A DNA stretch of 64,000 nt, taken from assembly GCF_027497215.1 (NCBI RefSeq), contig NZ_CP114904.1, positions 6,230,501 to 6,294,500 on the forward strand. Reading direction: 5' to 3'. Both the position numbers and the translations under genes were made by a program. The DNA is from Micromonospora sp. WMMD812 (GTDB lineage: Bacteria; Actinomycetota; Actinomycetes; Mycobacteriales; Micromonosporaceae). Numbering within the stretch: the first letter of the stretch is position 1; every line of letters starts with the position of its first letter. Shown here piece by piece: positions 23,056 to 31,980 of this stretch. The notes beneath the pieces were generated by a model. That model did not search any database, was not told the origin of the DNA, and saw only the letters and a program-made list of their open reading frames with translations.

Positions 23056-23922
23056 GTGAGCACAACCGGATCCGGGCCGACGGTGACCGACGTGGTGGCC
23101 GAGCTGGAGCGGCGCTACCCGCCGGTCTGGGCCGAGGACTGGGACCGGGTCGGTCTGGTGCTCGGTGAGCCGTCCGCCCCGGTACGTCGCGTGCTCTGTG
23201 TGGTGGACGTGGTGCCCGAGACGGTCGCCGAGGCGCTCGCCGCCGGCGTGGACATGATCGTCGCCCACCACCCGCTGCTGCTGCGTGGCGTCTCCTCGGT
23301 CGCCCCGACCACGTACAAGGGGCGGATCGTCCACCAGCTGATCCGTGCCGGAGTGGCGCTCTACGTGGCCCACACCAACGCCGACGTGGCCGCCCCGGGC
23401 GTCTCCGACGCGCTCGCGGCCCGGTTCGGGCTGACCGGGCTGCGCCCGCTGCACCCGGCCGCCCCCGGCTCGCCCGCGTACGGTCCCGGGCGCGGGATCG
23501 GCCGGATCGGCGAGCTGCCCCGGTCGATGACGCTCGCCGAACTGACCCGGCACGCCGCCGCGGTGCTCCCCGCCACGTCCTGGGGCGTCCGCGCCGCTGG
23601 CGACCCGGGGCGTACGGTGCGTACGCTCGCGGTCAGCGGCGGCTCGGGGGACGCCTTCCTGGCCGACGCGGCCGCCGCCGGGGTGGACGCGTTCCTCACC
23701 GCAGACCTGCGGCACCACCCGGCCGGCGAAAACCTCGCCGCCGAGGGTCCCGCCCTGCTCGACGCCGCCCACTGGGCGACCGAGCGACCCTGGTTGGACG
23801 ACCTGGCCGCGCTCCTGCGGGAGACGCCGGGCGTCGAGACCCTGGTGTCCGACCTGGACACCGACCCGTGGACCGTACACGCCGCCACACCCGCGGTGGA
23901 CGACAAGGAGCCCCGACCGTGA
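23056..23922 (+). CDS. NIF3-like dinuclear metal centre protein
   Basis: A 288-residue member of the NIF3/YbgI/GTP-cyclohydrolase-like family, hexameric toroids with a two-metal centre and uncertain activity. Metal-ligand motifs are present: VDMIVAHHPLLLRGVSSV (about residues 74-91, the AHHPL signature), LYVAHTNADVAAPGVSDAL (HTNxD, about 103-121) and the C-terminal TADLRHHPAGENLAAE and LLDAAHWATERPWL. A central insertion domain lies between. GTG at 23056 with TAAGCT 8 nt before it suggests leaderless translation. It corresponds to M. tuberculosis Rv2230c and is followed by the same two genes in the same order. Confidence 0.94.
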   Translation: MSTTGSGPTVTDVVAELERRYPPVWAEDWDRVGLVLGEPSAPVRRVLCVVDVVPETVAEALAAGVDMIVAHHPLLLRGVSSVAPTTYKGRIVHQLIRAGVALYVAHTNADVAAPGVSDALAARFGLTGLRPLHPAAPGSPAYGPGRGIGRIGELPRSMTLAELTRHAAAVLPATSWGVRAAGDPGRTVRTLAVSGGSGDAFLADAAAAGVDAFLTADLRHHPAGENLAAEGPALLDAAHWATERPWLDDLAALLRETPGVETLVSDLDTDPWTVHAATPAVDDKEPRP

Positions 23923-24656
23923 AGGCTGACCCCCAGGTCCAGCGCCGCCTGCTCGACCTTCAGGCGATCGACACCGCCCTCGCCCAGCTCGCCCACCGCC
24001 GTCGCGCGCTGCCCGAGCGGGCCGAGTTGGAGTCGCTGGCCCGGGAGCTGTCCGGGTTGGAGGACGAGCGGGTACGCGCCCAGGTGGCGGTCGACGACCT
24101 GGACCGGGACATCGCGCGGCTGGAGAAGGACGTCGACCAGGTCCGGGCCCGCAAGGAGAAGGACCAGGCCCGGCTGGCCGCCGGCACCGGCCCGGCCCGG
24201 GAGCTGGAGGCGCTTCAGCACGAGCTGGTCTCGCTCAACCGGCGTCAGGGCGACCTGGAGGACGCCGAGCTGGAGCTGATGGAGCAGCGGGAGACCGCGC
24301 AGGGCGTGCTCGACGGCGTGGAGCAGCGGCTGGCCGAGGCCCGGGACAAGCGGGCGGCCACCGAGCAGCGCCGGGACGAGAGCCTCGCCGAGATCGCCAA
24401 GGAGGAGGAGTTCAAGCGCTCCGCCCGGCAGCCGCTCGCCGGTGACCTCCCGGCCGAGCTGGTGACGCTCTACGACCGGATCCGCGAGGACACCGGCCTG
24501 GGCGCGGCGCTGCTCACCGCGGGCCGCTGCGGCGGCTGCCGGCTGGAGCTCTCCGGCGCCGACCTGGCCCGGATCCGCAAGGCGGACCCGGACGACGTGG
24601 TCCGCTGCGAGGAGTGCCGGCGAATCATGGTCCGGACCAACGAGTCGGGCCTGTAG
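23919..24656 (+). CDS. Coiled-coil protein with C4-type zinc ribbon
   Basis: A 245-residue protein: residues 5-190 are charged heptad-rich coiled coil (for example LEDERVRAQVAVDDLDRDIA, VRARKEKDQARLAAGTGPAR), and the last 50 residues are a zinc ribbon, CGGCRLELSG ... VVRCEECRRIMVRT (CxxC...CxxC). This is the family represented by Rv2229c and H. pylori HP0958, a protein implicated in RNA binding and flagellar sigma-factor stability there; the actinobacterial role is unknown. Its GTG overlaps the NIF3 stop (GTGA) and the next gene starts 5 bp after it. Confidence 0.92.
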   Translation: MKADPQVQRRLLDLQAIDTALAQLAHRRRALPERAELESLARELSGLEDERVRAQVAVDDLDRDIARLEKDVDQVRARKEKDQARLAAGTGPARELEALQHELVSLNRRQGDLEDAELELMEQRETAQGVLDGVEQRLAEARDKRAATEQRRDESLAEIAKEEEFKRSARQPLAGDLPAELVTLYDRIREDTGLGAALLTAGRCGGCRLELSGADLARIRKADPDDVVRCEECRRIMVRTNESGL

Positions 24657-24661
24657 TCGCG

Positions 24662-25882
24662 ATGGCGCCCCGCGTGGTGCTGATCGAGGCCGACGGCGGG
24701 TCGCGGGGCAATCCCGGCCCGGCCGGCTACGGCGCGGTGGTCCGCGACCCGGACACCGGCGAGGTGCTCGCCGAGCGGTCCGAGTCGATCGGGGTGACCA
24801 CCAACAACGTGGCCGAGTACCAGGGTCTGATCGCCGGCCTGGAGGCCGCCGCCGAGCTGGGCGCCACCGAGGTCGACGCCCGGATGGACTCTAAGCTCGT
24901 GGTCGAGCAGATGAGTGGCCGCTGGCAGATCAAGAACGCGGGTCTGCGCCCGCTCGCCGCCCAGGCCGCCGCACTGGTGGGGCGGTTCGCCGCGGTCCGG
25001 TTCAGCTGGATCCCCCGGGAACAGAACCGGCACGCCGACGCGCTCGCCAATGCCGCGATGGACGCGGCAGCCGGCGCTCCGGCCCGGCCGGTGGTCGACG
25101 AGCCCCGGATCGTCGAGCCGCCGCGCGCGGTGTCCGGGCCCGACGAGGCGGACCGGGCCCGCGCCCGGAAGGTCGCCGACCGGGCCGCCACGGCGCGGAC
25201 GACCGGCAGCGACCCGACGACCGCGCCGGCCTCGTGGGAGCCGCGGCCCAGCCTCACCGCGACCCGACTGGTCCTGGTCCGGCACGGCGAGACCGAGTAC
25301 ACCGAGCAGCGCCGCTACTCCGGCCGGGGGGACATCCCCCTGTCGGTGCGGGGGCGGAAGCAGGTCCGGGCCACCGCCGCGCGGGTGGCCGCGCTGGCGC
25401 CCGGCGCCGTGGCTGTGGTCAGCTCCCCGCTGTCCCGGTGCGTGGCGACCGCCGAGGCGATCGCCGCGGCCCTGGGCGACCTGCCGTTGCGCCGCGACGA
25501 CGACCTCGTCGAGTGCGACTTCGGCCTCTGGGAGGGGCGGACCTTCGCCGAGGTGCGCGAGGGGTGGCCGGGGGAGCTGGACGCCTGGCTCGCCTCGACC
25601 CGGGTCGCGCCGCCGCAGGGGGAGTCGTTCGCCGGGGTCGCCGAGCGTGCCGGCCGGGCGGTCGCCGCGCTCTGCGAGGCGTACCCCCGGGAGACCGTCG
25701 TGGTGGTCTCGCACGTCTCGCCGATCAAGCTGCTGCTGCGCGACGCCCTCGCGGCGGACGACGCCTTCCTGCACCGGCTCTACCTCGACGCCGCCGGCAT
25801 CTCCGTGGTGGACCTGTGGCCGGACGGCGGGGTGGCGGTCCGCTCGGTCAACGAGACGGCCCACCTCGACGGCATCGCCTGA
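24662..25882 (+). CDS. Bifunctional RNase H / histidine-phosphatase protein
   Basis: A 406-residue fusion. Residues 1-140 are RNase HI type: VVLIEADGGSRGNPGPAGYG (first catalytic Asp), NNVAEYQGLIAGLEAA (Glu), RMDSKLVVEQMSGRW (Asp) and NRHADALANAAMD (last Asp). A charged linker follows (about 140-205), then a phosphoglycerate-mutase-like domain: LVLVRHGETEYTEQRRYSGR (RHG, phospho-His) with ESFAGVAERAGRAV and VVVSHVSPIKLLL (second His). M. tuberculosis Rv2228c has this architecture, with RNase H activity and an alpha-ribazole-phosphatase (CobC)-like activity. The start MAPRV at 24662 is chosen over an ATG 48 bp upstream that lies within the preceding gene. Confidence 0.95.
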   Translation: MAPRVVLIEADGGSRGNPGPAGYGAVVRDPDTGEVLAERSESIGVTTNNVAEYQGLIAGLEAAAELGATEVDARMDSKLVVEQMSGRWQIKNAGLRPLAAQAAALVGRFAAVRFSWIPREQNRHADALANAAMDAAAGAPARPVVDEPRIVEPPRAVSGPDEADRARARKVADRAATARTTGSDPTTAPASWEPRPSLTATRLVLVRHGETEYTEQRRYSGRGDIPLSVRGRKQVRATAARVAALAPGAVAVVSSPLSRCVATAEAIAAALGDLPLRRDDDLVECDFGLWEGRTFAEVREGWPGELDAWLASTRVAPPQGESFAGVAERAGRAVAALCEAYPRETVVVVSHVSPIKLLLRDALAADDAFLHRLYLDAAGISVVDLWPDGGVAVRSVNETAHLDGIA

Positions 25883-26137
25883 CGTCGACGCGTCGGTAAG
25901 GGTAACTCCCGCCACGGTGGACGGTGCTCCTCGGCGCCGCCCCGACGCTCCGCCGGCCCCCCCAGGAACCAGCGGTCGCCATCGCGCGGCCGCCGAAGGG
26001 CGATGCCCGCCCGCCGTTCGGCGCAGCTCTCCGGCCGTTCGGCGCAGCACCCTCCGACCACCTGGCGTGACGGCGGTCACAGGGTCGTAGCCTCCGGCCG
26101 TCACAACGCGAGTTACGACTTCCCGGAGGTCTGTCTC

Positions 26138-26380
26138 ATGGCTGCACCCGAACCGGAGGCGCCACCCAAGGCGTCGTCCAGGGCGAAGGATCACAGTCCG
26201 TGGAACTGGTTGCTCTTCATCCCGATCGTGGTGCCGCTGGTCCCGGCGTTCTTCAACGCGGACTCGCCCCGTCTGTTCGGCTTTCCGCGCTTCTACTGGC
26301 TCCAGTTGGCCTTCATCATCCTCGGCGTGACCACCACCACCGTGGTGTACCAGCTGACGAAGAAGCGGGGTGACCGCTGA
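26138..26380 (+). CDS. DUF3311 small membrane protein
   Basis: An 80-residue protein with an N-terminal charged tail and two membrane helices (about residues 22-37 and 47-68): WNWLLFIPIVVPLVPAFFN and FYWLQLAFIILGVTTTTVVY. The pattern matches DUF3311, found directly upstream of sodium-solute symporters in actinobacteria and probably a stabilising small subunit. GGAGGT stands 8 nt before the ATG at 26138. Its stop overlaps the symporter ATG. The 255-bp gap before it shows a direct repeat CGTTCGGCGCAGC (around 26013 and 26038) but no gene. Confidence 0.92.
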   Translation: MAAPEPEAPPKASSRAKDHSPWNWLLFIPIVVPLVPAFFNADSPRLFGFPRFYWLQLAFIILGVTTTTVVYQLTKKRGDR

Positions 26381-28029
26381 TGTGGCGCGACCACCTCACC
26401 GAGATCATCGTCTTCTCGCTGCTCTTCCTGCTGGTCAGCGCGATGGGCTTCGTGGCCGCTCGGTGGCGGGCGCCGCAGGACATGGCGCACCTGGACGAGT
26501 GGGGCCTGGGCGGACGGAGCTTCGGCGGCTGGATCACCTGGTTCCTCGTCGGCGGTGACCTCTACACCGCGTACACCTTCGTGGCGGTGCCGGCGCTGAT
26601 GTTCGGCGCGGGCGCGGCCGGCTTCTTCGCCGTGCCGTACACCATCGTGATCTACCCGCTGGTGTTCCTGGTGCTGGTCCGGCTCTGGTCGGTCTCGCAC
26701 CGGCACGGCTTCGTCACCCCGGCCGACTTCGTCCGGAAGCGGTTCGACTCGCCGGTGCTGGCATTGCTGATCGCGATCACCGGCATCGTGGCCACCATGC
26801 CGTACATCGCCCTGCAGCTGGTCGGCATCGAGGCGGTCCTCAAGACCATGGGGGTGACCGGCGAGAGCACGCTCGCCCGGCACCTGCCGATCATCATCGC
26901 GTTCGCCATCCTGGCCGCCTACACCTACCAGTCCGGGCTGCGCGCGCCGGCGCTGATCGCCTTCGTCAAGGACTCGCTGATCTACATCGTGATCCTGGTG
27001 GCGGTCTTCTACCTGCCGTACAAGCTGGGTGGCTGGGGGGACATCTTCGCCGCGGCGGACGCCAAGTTCGACGGGACACCCAATCCGAACGACGGCGTCC
27101 TGCTCAACGCGAACAACCAGCTCCAGTACGTCACGCTGGCGTTCGGCTCGGCCCTGGCGCTCTTCCTCTACCCGCACAGCCTCACCGGTGTTCTGGCCAG
27201 CAAGAACCGGGACGTGATCAAGCGGAACATGTCCGCGCTGCCGGCGTACAGCCTGCTGCTCGGCCTGATCGCGCTGCTCGGTTTCATGGCCATCGCCGCC
27301 GGGGTGGCGCCGCTGCCCGGGTCGAAGGAGGGCACGGTCGACAGCAACACGGTGGTGCCGGTCCTGTTCGACCAGCAGTTCCCGGACTGGTTCGCCGGCG
27401 TCGCGTACGCGGCCATCGGCATCGGCGCGCTGGTCCCGGCGGCGATCATGTCGATCGCGGCGGCGAACCTGTTCACCCGCAACATCTACAAGGAGTACCT
27501 GCGGCGGGACGCGACCCCGGCGCAGGAGGCGAACGTCTCCAAGATCACCTCGCTGGTGGTCAAGGTCGGCGCGGTGGCCTGCATCGTCTTCCTCGACCCG
27601 CAGTTCTCCATCGACCTCCAGCTGATCGGCGGCGTGATCATCCTTCAGACGCTGCCGGCGGTGGCGCTGGGCCTCTACACCCGCTGGTTCCACCGTGGCG
27701 CGCTCATCGCGGGCTGGGTGGCCGGCATGGGGCTCGGCATGTGGATGCTCTACCAGGTCTCGAGCCCGACCCGGAAGCACTTCGGCGGCTCGGCGTTCCC
27801 GCTGGAGAAGTTCGGCTTCGACACCCCGAAGACGATCTACGTCGGGATCGTGGCCGTGCTGGTGAACCTGGTGGTCGCGGCGCTGGTGACGCTGGTGCTG
27901 CGGGCCGGCAAGGTGCACGACGGTGTCGACGGCACCGAGCCGGACGACTACTTCGCCGACGAGGGTGACCCGCGGGTCACGCCCGGCGAACGCCGGGACG
28001 CCGACGCGGCCCCCGAACCGGTCGCCTGA
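26380..28029 (+). CDS. Sodium:solute symporter family protein (monocarboxylate-type)
   Basis: A 549-residue polytopic transporter of the SSS family with about 13 helices. Characteristic segments are GGRSFGGWITWFLVGGDLYTAY (TM2 region carrying the Na+ site; quoted in part), the GSALALFLYPHSLTGVLASK motif near residue 250, and the C-terminal signature PAAIMSIAAANLFTRNIYKE at about 350-369. Best-studied relatives with a small upstream partner are the MctC/ActP-type carriers for acetate, propionate and pyruvate, so a short organic acid is the most likely substrate; this is inference. A strong terminator follows the stop. Confidence 0.92.
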   Translation: MWRDHLTEIIVFSLLFLLVSAMGFVAARWRAPQDMAHLDEWGLGGRSFGGWITWFLVGGDLYTAYTFVAVPALMFGAGAAGFFAVPYTIVIYPLVFLVLVRLWSVSHRHGFVTPADFVRKRFDSPVLALLIAITGIVATMPYIALQLVGIEAVLKTMGVTGESTLARHLPIIIAFAILAAYTYQSGLRAPALIAFVKDSLIYIVILVAVFYLPYKLGGWGDIFAAADAKFDGTPNPNDGVLLNANNQLQYVTLAFGSALALFLYPHSLTGVLASKNRDVIKRNMSALPAYSLLLGLIALLGFMAIAAGVAPLPGSKEGTVDSNTVVPVLFDQQFPDWFAGVAYAAIGIGALVPAAIMSIAAANLFTRNIYKEYLRRDATPAQEANVSKITSLVVKVGAVACIVFLDPQFSIDLQLIGGVIILQTLPAVALGLYTRWFHRGALIAGWVAGMGLGMWMLYQVSSPTRKHFGGSAFPLEKFGFDTPKTIYVGIVAVLVNLVVAALVTLVLRAGKVHDGVDGTEPDDYFADEGDPRVTPGERRDADAAPEPVA

Positions 28030-28040
28030 GCGATCCGCGC

Positions 28041-28076
28041 CGAAGGCCCCCCGGGCGACCTGCCCGGGGGCCTTCG
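28041..28076. terminator. Bidirectional hairpin terminator
   Basis: A 15-bp stem, CGAAGGCCCCC...GGGGGCCTTCG, with a GACCT loop and one bulged C, placed 12 bp after the symporter stop and 55 bp before the end of the convergent MarR gene. It is the clearest intrinsic terminator in the window despite having no T-tract. Confidence 0.85.
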
Positions 28077-28130
28077 CCCGTCGTGGTGCAGTCGCCGTGC
28101 CGTCCCCGCCCCGACCGTCGGACGGGTGGG

Positions 28131-28607
28131 TCAGCGAGGACGGGGCCGACGCTTGATGCTCTGGTTGAGCCGTTGCAGCATCTCCGCGAGGGTTTCCCGG
28201 TCCTCCGCGCTCCACCCGGCCAGGATGTCGCCGTAGAGCCGCGTGCGGGCCGCCTGCACGGCCGCCATCCGCTGCAGGCCGCTCGGGGTGGGGGAGATGA
28301 CCATGCCCCGCCCGTCGCGCGGGTCCGGCTCCCTCGTGATCAGCCCGTCCCGCTGCATCGCGGAGACCTGCCGGGTCACCGTCGAGCCGTCCAGGTTGAG
28401 CCGCGCGGCGAGCGCCGAGACGTTCTGCGGGCCGGCTTCGGCCAGGTGGCGCAGGATGACGTACGCCGCGCGGTCGAGCACCCGGTGCTCGGCAGTGCCG
28501 GTGCCGCGCCGGGTGGCCTCGCCGAGCCGCATCAGCATGGCCACCTCGGTTTCGATCCGGCCGAGGGCCGTCTCGTCGCCGGCTCCCGCGGAGGTGTCGT
28601 CGTTCAT
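28131..28607 (-). CDS. MarR family transcriptional regulator
   Basis: A 158-residue winged-helix regulator. The DNA-binding core runs AAYVILRHLAEAGPQNVSAL, ARLNLDGSTVTRQVSAMQRD (recognition helix, about residues 68-87), then the wing REPDPRDGRGMVISPTPSG. The flanking helices form the dimerisation domain. I chose the ATG at 28607, which places the start directly beside two operator-like sites; a start five codons upstream would lie inside the operator. It is divergent from an MFS exporter, the classical arrangement of a drug- or phenolic-responsive repressor and its efflux pump. Confidence 0.93.
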   Translation of the reverse strand: MNDDTSAGAGDETALGRIETEVAMLMRLGEATRRGTGTAEHRVLDRAAYVILRHLAEAGPQNVSALAARLNLDGSTVTRQVSAMQRDGLITREPDPRDGRGMVISPTPSGLQRMAAVQAARTRLYGDILAGWSAEDRETLAEMLQRLNQSIKRRPRPR

Positions 28608-28646
28608 AGCTGTATGATACAAGGTAAATACCTGTAAGATACAGCT
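28606..28646. promoter_or_regulatory. Twin MarR operators in the MarR/MFS gap
   Basis: TGTATGATACA (28611-28621) is a perfect 11-bp palindrome; TGTAAGATACA (28633-28643) repeats it with one change, 22 bp away, two helical turns. The whole block is itself an inverted repeat with arms starting TAGCTGTAT. It covers nearly the entire 53-bp gap between the two starts, so occupancy would block both promoters. Confidence 0.8.
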
Positions 28647-28660
28647 AATTGGGAGTCGGA

Positions 28661-29893
28661 GTGGATCGGCGTTCCGAACCGAACCGCAGTGCCATCTACG
28701 CCACCACCCTGGTGGCCTTCCTCGCCATCGCCGGCATCGCCGTCGTGGACCCGATCCTGCCCGCCATCGGCGAGGCGATCGGCGTCACCGCCTGGCAGGT
28801 CGAGCTGCTGTTCACCGCGTACATCGCGGTGATGGCGCTCGGCATGATCCCGGCGACCCTCGCCAGCGGCCGCTTCGGGTTCAAGCCGGTGCTGGTCACC
28901 GGCGTGTCCGTCGTCGGGCTGGCGGCCATCCTCGCCTCGTTCAGCGACAACATCGTCCAGCTCAGCGTGCTGCGCGGCGTATGGGGCCTGGGCAACGCGA
29001 TGTTCTTCGCCACCGCCATGGTGGTGCTGGTCAACCTGGCCGTCGACCGGGAGTGGGTGGTCGGCCTCTTCGAGACCGCGCTCGGCCTGGGCTTCGCGGT
29101 CGGCCCGCTGCTCGGTGGCCTGCTCGGCGAGGTGAGCTGGCGGCTGCCGTTCTTCGTCTGCGGTGTGTTCATGGTCCTCGCCCTGGGCGTGGCGGCCCGC
29201 AAGCTCCGGGAGCCGGCCAACCGGCAGGCCCCCGTCCGGGTCGGGCAGATCTTCGCCACCTACCGCCGGCCCGCGTTCATCGCGCTCTGCCTGGTGACCG
29301 CGGCGTACAACTTCGTCTTCTTCGTGGTCCTCGGCTACACGCCGCTGTTCCTGCACCTCGACGTCATCCCGCTCGGGTTGGCGTTCACCGGCTGGGGTCT
29401 CGGCCTGGCCGCCGGCATCCTGCTGATCGGGCACCGGCTCGCCCACCGGATCGGCGCGGTCCAGACCGTCGGCGTCGCCATTGCCGGCCTGCTGGTCTGC
29501 ATGGTGCTCTTCGCCACCTCGACCTCCACCGCCGAGGCGCTGGTCGTGCTGGTGCTCGCCGGGCTCTGCATGGGCCTGGCCAACGCCAACCTCACCGACC
29601 TGGCGCTCGGCCTCGGCTCCAGCGACCGCCGGGTGGCCACCGGCGCGTTCAACCTGGTCCGCTGGGGTGCCGCCGCCCCGGCGCCGATCATCTCCGGCAA
29701 GCTCGCCGAGCACTCCCTGGCGCTGCCCTTCTGGGTCGGCTTCGCGGTGCTCGCGGCCGGCGTGCTGGTCTACCTCGCGTCCGCGCACGTGATGGCCGCC
29801 GGCTACGGCGAGCGGGTGCTCTGGTCCCGCTGGAACCGGGCCGCCGCGGGCGCCGAGGGCGCGCCGGAGGAGCCGGTCGGCGAGGCGTACTGA
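28661..29893 (+). CDS. MFS transporter (probable efflux pump)
   Basis: A 410-residue major-facilitator protein with 12 predicted helices. It has the DHA1-type features DPILPAIGEAIGVTAWQVEL after helix 1, the loop 2-3 motif ASGRFGFKP (a GxxxDRxGRK variant) and the motif-C region GFAVGPLLGGLLGEVSWR in helix 5. GTG at 28661 is preceded by GGGAG at 5 nt spacing and is preferred to the TTG at 28649. Divergent MarR gene and operators suggest substrate-induced efflux of a small hydrophobic compound. A perfect terminator follows. Confidence 0.92.
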   Translation: MDRRSEPNRSAIYATTLVAFLAIAGIAVVDPILPAIGEAIGVTAWQVELLFTAYIAVMALGMIPATLASGRFGFKPVLVTGVSVVGLAAILASFSDNIVQLSVLRGVWGLGNAMFFATAMVVLVNLAVDREWVVGLFETALGLGFAVGPLLGGLLGEVSWRLPFFVCGVFMVLALGVAARKLREPANRQAPVRVGQIFATYRRPAFIALCLVTAAYNFVFFVVLGYTPLFLHLDVIPLGLAFTGWGLGLAAGILLIGHRLAHRIGAVQTVGVAIAGLLVCMVLFATSTSTAEALVVLVLAGLCMGLANANLTDLALGLGSSDRRVATGAFNLVRWGAAAPAPIISGKLAEHSLALPFWVGFAVLAAGVLVYLASAHVMAAGYGERVLWSRWNRAAAGAEGAPEEPVGEAY

Positions 29894-29909
29894 GTCCACC
29901 GTCCCCCGC

Positions 29910-29949
29910 CCGTACCGCCCCGCCGCACGCCCGCGGCGGGGCGGTACGG
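29910..29949. terminator. Perfect 16-bp stem terminator between convergent genes
   Basis: CCGTACCGCCCCGCCG (29910-29925) pairs exactly with 29934-29949 across an 8-nt loop. It sits 16 bp after the MFS stop and upstream of the end of the convergent TSUP gene, so it can serve both. Confidence 0.85.
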
Positions 29950-30059
29950 CGTCCGGAGCCCGTCCCAGCGCGGTCGCCGGCCCGCCAGCGGGCCGCGCCG
30001 GGCTGCTGGTCGGCTGGCGTGGTCGGGGGCTCGGCTTGCGCGGTCGGGCTCGGCGGCGC

Positions 30060-30821
30060 TCAGCCCAGGGCGCGCCACAGCAGGAAGAAACCGATCACCG
30101 TGCCGAAGACCACGATCACGGTCCTCAGCACCACCGGGGGCAGGCGGCGGACCAGCCGGGCCCCGACGTACCCGCCGAGCAGCGTCGCCGGCGCCACCAC
30201 CGCGACCGCGGCCCAGTTCACCGGCCCGAAAAGGGCGAACACCACCAGCGTGGTCAGCCCCACCACGGCGGACAGCAGGTTCTTGATCGCGCTCACCCGG
30301 GCCAACGTCGCGTCCAGCACCAGGGCCAGGCCGGCGACCAGCATCACCCCGAGCGCCGCGCCGAAGTAGCCGCCGTACACCGCGCCGAGCGCGACCATGG
30401 CCTGCACCGCGACGGTACGGCGGCGTGGCGACAGGTCCCGCGGGTGACCGACCAGTCGGCGCAGCGGGACCTGGAAGGCCAGCACCGCCGTCGCGCCGAG
30501 CACCAGGAACGGTACGGCCACCTCGAAGGCGCGCGCCGGGGTGGCGAGCAGCAGCAGCGCCCCGGCGATGGTGCCGAGCGCGGTGATCGGCACCAGCGCG
30601 GCCAGCCTGCGCGGATGGGGCAGGTCCATCCGGCTGCCCGCCACGCTCGCCACGTACCCGGGGAACACGGCGACCGAGTTGCTGACGTTGGCCGGCACCG
30701 GCGGCAGCCCGATCGCGATCATCGCCGGGAAGGTGATGAGGGACCCGCCGCCGGCCACCGCGTTGACCGTGCCCGCGGCGAGGCCGGCGGCGAGCAACAG
30801 CGCGGCGTGCGAGAGATCCAT
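30060..30821 (-). CDS. Sulfite exporter TauE/SafE (TSUP) family permease
   Basis: A 253-residue membrane protein with seven to eight helices. The duplicated TSUP signature is clear: LAAGTVNAVAGGGSLITFPA in the first half (about residues 14-33) and AVYGGYFGAALGVMLVAGLA with VSAIKNLLSAVVG in the second half. Family members move sulfite, sulfoacetate, organosulfonates or taurine-derived anions out of or into the cell. The ATG at 30821 has GGGGATC before it. No sulfur-metabolism gene is adjacent, so the substrate stays open. Confidence 0.93.
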   Translation of the reverse strand: MDLSHAALLLAAGLAAGTVNAVAGGGSLITFPAMIAIGLPPVPANVSNSVAVFPGYVASVAGSRMDLPHPRRLAALVPITALGTIAGALLLLATPARAFEVAVPFLVLGATAVLAFQVPLRRLVGHPRDLSPRRRTVAVQAMVALGAVYGGYFGAALGVMLVAGLALVLDATLARVSAIKNLLSAVVGLTTLVVFALFGPVNWAAVAVVAPATLLGGYVGARLVRRLPPVVLRTVIVVFGTVIGFFLLWRALG

Positions 30822-31102
30822 GATCCCCGCAGGCTAGTACCCGGCGGAGGCCACCGCTCGGCCGGCCGCCGGCGAACGGCACCCTCCGGATTCGGCATGA
30901 TCGACTCGATGTCGCTGATGTGGCGGTGATCAGGTGCCGTGGATACCCACCTCATGGGATGCCTCCGTGAGGGGATGGGTCCAGCACCGCCGGGTCGGCC
31001 ACGTGGAGTGGATCAGGCGGGAATAGGGCGATCTTGGCCGGGCGGGCCGGCAATACCGGGCCGGCAATACCGGGCCGGCCACCGTCGTTAGGATGAAGAG
31101 CG
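30822..31102 (+). promoter_or_regulatory. rnpB upstream region with 14-bp tandem repeat and -10 element
   Basis: No gene. GGGCCGGCAATACC occurs twice in tandem (31044-31057, 31058-31071) followed by a partial third copy, directly before TAGGAT (31089-31094), which is a good -10 hexamer placing the start of rnpB near 31101. Further upstream an imperfect hairpin CCTCA/TGAGG (around 30951-30973) is visible. Confidence 0.6.
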
Positions 31103-31528
<426 letters not shown>

Positions 31529-31535
31529 CCCACCA

Positions 31536-31563
31536 GGCCGCAGCCTCGATCACGGCTGCGGCC
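31536..31563 (+). terminator. rnpB terminator hairpin
   Basis: A perfect 10-bp stem, GGCCGCAGCC and GGCTGCGGCC, around an 8-nt loop, beginning 8 nt after the P1 helix of RNase P RNA. Confidence 0.8.
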
Positions 31564-31583
31564 GCGTTGTCCGTGCGGGCGCC

Positions 31584-31820
31584 ACTGACCGGCGCACTCT
31601 TCGCGAAGCCATGCGCGCTCTGAAACGACGGCTGTCCGACGTCGTCTACAAGCAGATGGTCAAAGACGCCGCTGCGGTGAGGACGGGCCCGGGAGGACAC
31701 GTGGGGGCGACTCTTCAATCCAGCGCGGCCGACCCGATCCCCATGGTCAACACTTCGGAACAGTCACTTCCCGGACCCGCCGAACCCCAGCCTAGAACAC
31801 CGCTCCTCGCCGCCTCTTGA
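31584..31820 (+). pseudogene. IS110-family transposase, C-terminal remnant
   Basis: An open frame reads TDRRTLREAMRALKRRLSD, VVYKQMVKDAAAV and then GGHVGATLQSSAAD and a Pro-rich end to a stop at 31820. The REAMRxLKRRLSDxVY segment is the C-terminal signature I know from actinobacterial IS110/IS116/IS902 transposases; the DEDD catalytic half and the Ser domain are absent. It starts about 20 bp after the rnpB terminator. No terminal repeats are expected for this family and none are seen. The following 160 bp up to the epoxide hydrolase show nothing I can interpret. Confidence 0.65.
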
Positions 31821-31980
31821 CACAGAGGGCGGCAGAAGACAATCAGCCGGTCCGGGCCGGACCCACGCGCGGAATCGCGTTCCAGTCCGCCGGTCGACGC
31901 GCCGGTGCGAGACTGGGCCCGTGCCAGCCCCGCCGGCGCCCGGCGCCGGCCGACCCGACGCGACGCGGCAGGTGATGGAC

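Noticed and set aside
30894..30935. Dispersed repeat around the phrase ATGATCGACTCGATG upstream of rnpB
   Set aside because: It resembles sequence I associate with Micromonospora intergenic regions, but no second copy is in the window, so it cannot be supported here.
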